Positions 60,699 through 64,000 of a stretch of 64,000 nt of DNA are shown piece after piece. A program made the translations under genes and the position numbers. Under the pieces are notes generated by a model. The model was not told where the DNA came from. It saw nothing but the letters and a program-made list of their open reading frames with translations, and made no database searches. Location: the NCBI GenBank assembly GCA_910583695.1, contig CAJTZL010000004.1:26336-90335 (forward strand), written 5' to 3'. Position 1 is the first letter of the stretch. Each line of letters opens with the position of its first letter. The DNA comes from an uncultured Oscillibacter sp. Lineage in GTDB: Bacteria; Bacillota; Clostridia; Oscillospirales; Oscillospiraceae.

Positions 60699-62305
60699 AA
60701 CAAATCGTCTCCTTGTCGTAAACATTTCAGCAGGGCCTCGGCGGCCCGCATGCCGTCGGCGGCGGCGGAGAGGATGCCCCCGGCGTAGCCCGCCCCCTCG
60801 CCGCAGGGGTACAGGCCCCGAAGGGCGGACTGGCCGTCCGGCCCCCGGAGGATGCGGACGGGAGAGGAGCTGCGGCTTTCCACGGCGGTGAGGATGGCGT
60901 CGGGGTCGTCGTAGCCCCGGAGCTTCCCGCCCAGAATGGGCAGGGCCTCCTCCAGCGCCTCCGCCACAAAGGGCGGCAGGCAGTCGTGGAGGTCCGTCCA
61001 GGTGACGCCGGGACGGTAGCTTGGCCGGACCCGCCCCGGCCCTTCGGAGGGCCGCCGGGCCAGAAAGTCCTCCACCCGCTGGGCGGGGGCCCGGTAGCCG
61101 CCGCTCCCCAGAGCGTAGGCCGCCGCTTCCAGGCTCCGCTGGAAGGCCACCCCCGCCAGAGGGGAGCCGTCTCCCCCAAAGTCCTCCGGGGTGACGTTCA
61201 CCAGGATGGCCCCGTTGATGTTCTCCTTGTCCCGGGCAAATTCGCTCATGCCGTTGGTCACTACTCCCTCCGGCTCTGAGGCGGCGGCCACTACCTCCCC
61301 ACCGGGGCAGACGCAGAAGGAGAACACGCCCCGTCCATTGGGCAGATGACAGGAGAGCTTGTAGGAGGAGGCGGGCAGGCCCGGGTGCCCGGCGTATTGG
61401 CGGTACTGGGCGGCGTCGCAGTCCGCCTGACGGTGCTCAATGCGGAGGCCCACGGCGAAGGGCTTGGCCTCCATGGGCACGCCCCGGCGGTACAGCGCTT
61501 CAAAGGTGTCCCGGGCGGAGTGTCCGGGGGCAAGAATCAGGCTCCGGCAAGGAAGCGTCTCCCGCCCCCCCGGGCCGGAAAGCTCCACGCCGGTGAGCTC
61601 CCCGCGTTCTGCCCGCAGATCCTCCAGGCGGGTCTCAAAGCGGATGTCCGCCCCCAGGGCGGTCAGCTCCCGGCGGAGGTTTTGGAGGACGGCATGGAGG
61701 TAGTCCGTTCCCACATGGGGCTTGGCGTCGATGAGGATGTCCGGAGGCGCGCCGCAGGAGACCAGCTGCTCCAGGATAAAGCGGTGCCGGAGGTCCTTGG
61801 TGCCGGTGTTCAGCTTGCCGTCGGAAAAGGCTCCGGCACCGCCCTCGCCGAACTGGACGTTGCTGGTCGGGTCCAGCCGTCCGGTGGACCAGAAGCGCTC
61901 CACATCGGCCTTGCGGGCCTCCACGGGACGGCCCCGCTCCAGGAGGATGGGCCGCTGGCCCGCCTCCGCCAGAACCAGGGCGGCGAAGAGCCCCGCAGGA
62001 CCCGCCCCCGCCACAACGGGCGGCATCTCCGGCGGGGGCAGGGGCTCCGGCAGGCGGAAGACCGGCCCCAGCTCCAGGCGGCCGGCCTTCCGGCTCCGGC
62101 AGCGGCGGAGAACGGCGGACTCACGGTCCACCGCCACGCAGACGGTGTAAATCACCGCCACGCCCTCCCGGGCGTCGATGCTGCGGCGGAGGACCCGGAG
62201 ATTCCGGATGTCCGAAGGGGTGAGGCGCAGCAATCCGGCGGCCTGGGCACGGAGGTCCGCCTCTTTGCCGCCGGGTGGCAGGCGGAGTCCTTCGAGCTTG
62301 ATCAT
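60695..62305 (-). CDS. NAD(P)/FAD-dependent oxidoreductase (COG2509 type)
   Basis: The 536-residue protein resembles the uncharacterised FAD-dependent dehydrogenases of COG2509: an N-terminal alpha/beta extension (about 1-90, with IRNLRVLRRSIDAREG), the FAD-binding PPVVAGAGPAGLFAALVLAEAG (about 91-112), NVQFGEGGAGAFSDGKL, an AGE-type ALRGLYPCGEGAGYAGGI at the C-terminus. Reaction and substrate are not known. AAAGGAGACCCCGCCC precedes the ATG at 62305. It is first in a unit with the 2-hydroxyacid dehydrogenase. Confidence 0.85.
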   Translation of the reverse strand: MIKLEGLRLPPGGKEADLRAQAAGLLRLTPSDIRNLRVLRRSIDAREGVAVIYTVCVAVDRESAVLRRCRSRKAGRLELGPVFRLPEPLPPPEMPPVVAGAGPAGLFAALVLAEAGQRPILLERGRPVEARKADVERFWSTGRLDPTSNVQFGEGGAGAFSDGKLNTGTKDLRHRFILEQLVSCGAPPDILIDAKPHVGTDYLHAVLQNLRRELTALGADIRFETRLEDLRAERGELTGVELSGPGGRETLPCRSLILAPGHSARDTFEALYRRGVPMEAKPFAVGLRIEHRQADCDAAQYRQYAGHPGLPASSYKLSCHLPNGRGVFSFCVCPGGEVVAAASEPEGVVTNGMSEFARDKENINGAILVNVTPEDFGGDGSPLAGVAFQRSLEAAAYALGSGGYRAPAQRVEDFLARRPSEGPGRVRPSYRPGVTWTDLHDCLPPFVAEALEEALPILGGKLRGYDDPDAILTAVESRSSSPVRILRGPDGQSALRGLYPCGEGAGYAGGILSAAADGMRAAEALLKCLRQGDDLL

Positions 62306-62427
62306 GGGCGGGGTCTCCTTTCGTGGATGTGTGGATTTGATTATAGCACAGTTCCGCCGCCGGACGGAAGAGGGAGCGGGCGGATTTTTGCCTAAAAAAG
62401 AAATTTGGAAAAAATTCTGAAAACCCC

Positions 62428-62455
62428 TTGACAAGGCGGATTTTTTTAGTATAAT
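62428..62455 (+). promoter_or_regulatory. promoter of tRNA-Gln
   Basis: TTGACA (62428-62433) and TATAAT (62450-62455) are both consensus and 16 bp apart, about 23 bp before the tRNA. Confidence 0.85.
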
Positions 62456-62477
62456 GATAGCTGTTCCAAAGAGATAG

Positions 62478-62551
62478 AGCGGGTTTGTGTAAAGGTAGCA
62501 CAGCAGACTCTGACTCTGTATGTGAGGGTTCGAATCCTTCACCCGCTGCCA
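62478..62551 (+). tRNA. tRNA-Gln(CTG)
   Basis: A 74-nt cloverleaf with encoded CCA: acceptor AGCGGGT/ACCCGCT (62478-62484, 62541-62547), D arm near 62487-62501, anticodon arm with stem GCAGA/TCTGT and loop CTCTGAC giving anticodon CTG (glutamine codon CAG), and T arm GAGGG/CCTTC with the TTCGAAT loop. It has a consensus promoter and a dedicated terminator. Confidence 0.95.
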
Positions 62552-62553
62552 AG

Positions 62554-62598
62554 AAAAGTTGACAGACTACGCCAAAGGAGTAGTCTGTCAACTTTTAT
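62554..62598 (+). terminator. long-stem terminator of tRNA-Gln
   Basis: A perfect 17-bp stem (62554-62570 with 62580-62596, loop GCCAAAGGA) ends in TTTT. It is unusually long for a tRNA terminator and AT-richer than others here. Confidence 0.88.
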
Positions 62599-62670
62599 AT
62601 ATAATCACAAAAAAACTTTGCACCACAGTGATTTCACTGCGGTATTTTCATTTGTAGAAGGAGAATTATA

Positions 62671-63165
62671 ATGAATGTGATACAAAAAAGTGAAGCCATT
62701 AAGACCGGTCTCCGGAAAGGGTTTCAGGACGGCAGCTCCAAAATGGCAAAGCGTAAGTGCTATGGATATGATGTTGGTCCTGATGGTGAACTGGCAATGA
62801 ATCCCGAGGCGGCCCAGGTGGTATGCTGGATATTTGAGCAGTATCTTGCTGATAATAGTCTTGGGGAAATTGCTGCTGGTTTAGAAAGGCAGGGCATCCC
62901 CTCTCCCACTGGCAGGTTCAAATGGAACCGGGAAGCAATTAACAAACTGCTCTCCAATGAAAAATATACCGGACGGGTGCTGCTTCAAAAAACGGTCAGC
63001 ACTGGCGCGGTTCAAATCGAAAATGATGGTCTCATGGATCGGTATCTTTACACCGACGCCCATGAGGCCATTATTTCTGATGAGATGTTCATGGCAGTAC
63101 AGCAGGAGAAACTTAGCCGCTCCAAAGAACCGCAAAACCAAGTTGCCATGAGACTCACGTTCTGA
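62671..63165 (+). pseudogene. truncated large serine recombinase fragment
   Basis: The 164-codon frame covers only the middle domain of large serine recombinases (PF07508-type): MAKRKCYGYDVGPDGELAMNP, VCWIFEQYLADNSLGEIAAGLERQGIPSPTG and the KLLSNEKYTGRVLLQK block, followed by a zinc-ribbon start without the paired Cys. The N-terminal catalytic domain with the active Ser and the C-terminal coiled coil are missing, so it cannot recombine alone. AGAAGGAGAATTATA lies upstream of the ATG. It starts 120 bp after tRNA-Gln in AT-rich DNA, as a remnant of an integrated element. Confidence 0.82.
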
Positions 63166-63331
63166 TATAATGGTAAAAGCAAAGAAACCAATTATTGTCC
63201 AAGAAATTTTTGATAAGGTACAAAAATGAAGAGACATATTAACCACATAGTACAAATAGAGCGATTGTTTTAATATGATGAATCTATAATCAAAAGCTGT
63301 ATGTTTTATGAGTTGGAAATGAGGTGATTTG

Positions 63332-63592
63332 ATGCTTAAGGGATTTATCTCCTTTCGGGAAGGTAAGATTCCGTTTGTAGTAAAAAACTACCATATGGAA
63401 TTATTTACAGATGATAACGATCTCTTAAAAAATTTTGTGAAAGAATATAATCTGGAAGATAACTATATTCTTGAAGGGTAGTGTTTTAGTAATGGCTTTC
63501 AGGGACAAAAAGCTACATTTTTAGTCGAACAGTCTATGGGAAGCTCATGCTATTTGCGTTGCTATATCATCCATATGAATGCCTCCTATTAG
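63332..63592 (+). pseudogene. small gene interrupted by an in-frame TAG
   Basis: From ATG 63332 (GAGGTGA 5 nt upstream) an 87-codon frame runs to TAG at 63590-63592, with one internal TAG at 63479-63481. The first part reads MLKGFISFREGKIPFVV and the second CFSNGFQGQKATFLVEQSM. A single change (for instance CAG to TAG) would explain the stop. It starts like some HEPN/ApeA-type N-terminal sequences but I cannot assign it with confidence. It is AT-rich like the surrounding mobile-element scar. Confidence 0.5.
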
Positions 63593-63660
63593 GAACGCTG
63601 TAATATCAAGGCTTTTCGGAGCCTACACCCACAAAAAAATTTAATCAGAGCTATCACATT

Positions 63661-63706
63661 ACGCAAAAAGCCGTCCGGCATGAAAAAACGGGCGGCTTTT
63701 TTGCGT
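63661..63706 (+). terminator. terminator after the AT-rich scar
   Basis: A long stem (63661-63677 with 63689-63706, one bulge and one G-T pair; loop GCATGAAAAAA) contains TTTTTT. It closes the AT-rich segment. Confidence 0.75.
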
Positions 63707-63748
63707 GGATAGCCGGGAGGGAGGCGAAAAAATAGTAACAAACTTTTA

Positions 63749-63763
63749 GCACAAGATTTGTGC
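63749..63763. promoter_or_regulatory. inverted repeat upstream of the 63796 gene
   Basis: GCACAA and TTGTGC flank GAT (63749-63763), a perfect 6-bp palindrome about 33 bp before the start codon; a possible operator. Confidence 0.35.
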
Positions 63764-63795
63764 AACATTCACGAAATTAAAAAAGGAGGTAACGA

Positions 63796-64000
63796 ATGGC
63801 AGACGAAAAATTAAACGTGAGCCCGGAGGAAAATCCCCAGCCCAGCTTGTTCGATGCCGGCCCGGAGGGTGCTCCTGCCCAGGACGCTCCCACCCCGGAG
63901 CCCCCGGCCCCGGAGAACGCCCCCGAGCAGACTGGCGGCGAACCACCCGCCCAGGATGCCCCGGCTGGTGCTCCCGGCGAGGTGAGTGTATCCGCTGACC
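63796..64000 (+). CDS. Pro/Glu/Ala-rich protein, N-terminal part (runs off window)
   Basis: AAAAGGAGGT lies 5 nt before the ATG at 63796 and the frame is open to the window end. The visible 68 residues are low complexity, starting MADEKLNVSPEENPQPSLFDAG and then rich in Pro, Ala, Glu and Asp. Such disordered starts are common in proteins of integrative elements. No domain is visible, so the function is unknown. Confidence 0.6.
   Translation, partial: MADEKLNVSPEENPQPSLFDAGPEGAPAQDAPTPEPPAPENAPEQTGGEPPAQDAPAGAPGEVSVSAD

Noticed and set aside
62524-64000. Direct repeat of the tRNA-Gln 3' end as attachment site
   Set aside because: No second copy of the TTCGAATCCTTC to CCA region was found inside the window, so no att site can be called.

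Overview
This 64 kb window looks like chromosome from an anaerobic, endospore-forming, GC-rich Firmicute, most probably an Oscillospiraceae gut clostridium of the Flavonifractor/Lawsonibacter/Oscillibacter kind. That placement is an inference. It rests on a clostridial-order rnfCDGEAB operon, an oxygen-sensitive class III ribonucleotide reductase, pyruvate phosphate dikinase, an acyl-CoA dehydratase activase, sporulation genes (SASP, dipicolinate synthase AB, a SpoVB-like flippase), AGGAGG-type ribosome binding sites and high GC in most genes. No rRNA or CRISPR array was seen; there is one tRNA.

Layout. 1-5017 (minus): Rnf ion-pumping ferredoxin:NAD oxidoreductase, rnfC-D-G-E-A-B, with rnfB cut by the window edge; a sigma-A promoter and hairpin leader lie upstream. 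5323-6926 (minus): Asp/Glu racemase-like protein and an unknown protein. 7130-10602 (plus): SpoVB-like flippase, then a KdpD/KdpE-like two-component pair. 10750-14573 (plus): NrdR-box promoter, nrdD-nrdG, an XRE regulator and a DUF1622 protein. 14589-17442 (minus): solute-binding lipoprotein followed by a chemoreceptor. 17711-19479: SASP with a sigma-G-like promoter, convergent with dpaA-dpaB, which has a sigma-K-like promoter. 19757-25242: HAD phosphatase, cca tRNA nucleotidyltransferase with a Cys-rich protein, TmrB-like ATPase, murC, ProX-like tRNA deacylase. 25455-32073 (minus): a nuclease-fold candidate, ppdK, and a cysteine-desulfidase-like gene with a dicarboxylate/cystine-type symporter. 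32380-35831 (plus): type II pantothenate kinase, DUF5655, nucleotidyltransferase, SGNH hydrolase. 35889-40721 (minus): two-piece acyl-CoA dehydratase activase system plus a flavodoxin-like reductase.

40944-42119: queH and two small genes. 42162-46828 (minus): ACT protein, hom, lysC, UPF0237 ACT protein, DUF711, so aspartate-family amino acid synthesis. 47150-49620 (plus): complete polar amino-acid ABC importer. 49685-51491 (minus): upp, tsaB, tsaE. 51641-54373 (plus): RodA/FtsW, an unknown protein, an SLH surface protein. 54773-57749: divergent DHFR, then AraC regulator and MATE pump. 58009-60698: a small DMT transporter behind a leader terminator, a second AraC regulator, a 19-codon membrane peptide gene, and a D-2-hydroxyacid dehydrogenase that overlaps a large FAD dehydrogenase (to 62305).

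From 62428 the character changes: a tRNA-Gln(CTG) gene is followed by about 1.2 kb of AT-rich DNA with a serine-recombinase fragment and a reading frame broken by TAG, then the start of a Pro/Glu-rich gene running off the window. This looks like the edge or scar of an integrated element. The most original leads are the attenuated DMT leader, the 19-codon peptide transcription unit, the chemoreceptor paired with an orphan binding protein, the operator downstream of the ppdK promoter and the DHFR lacking usual cofactor residues.
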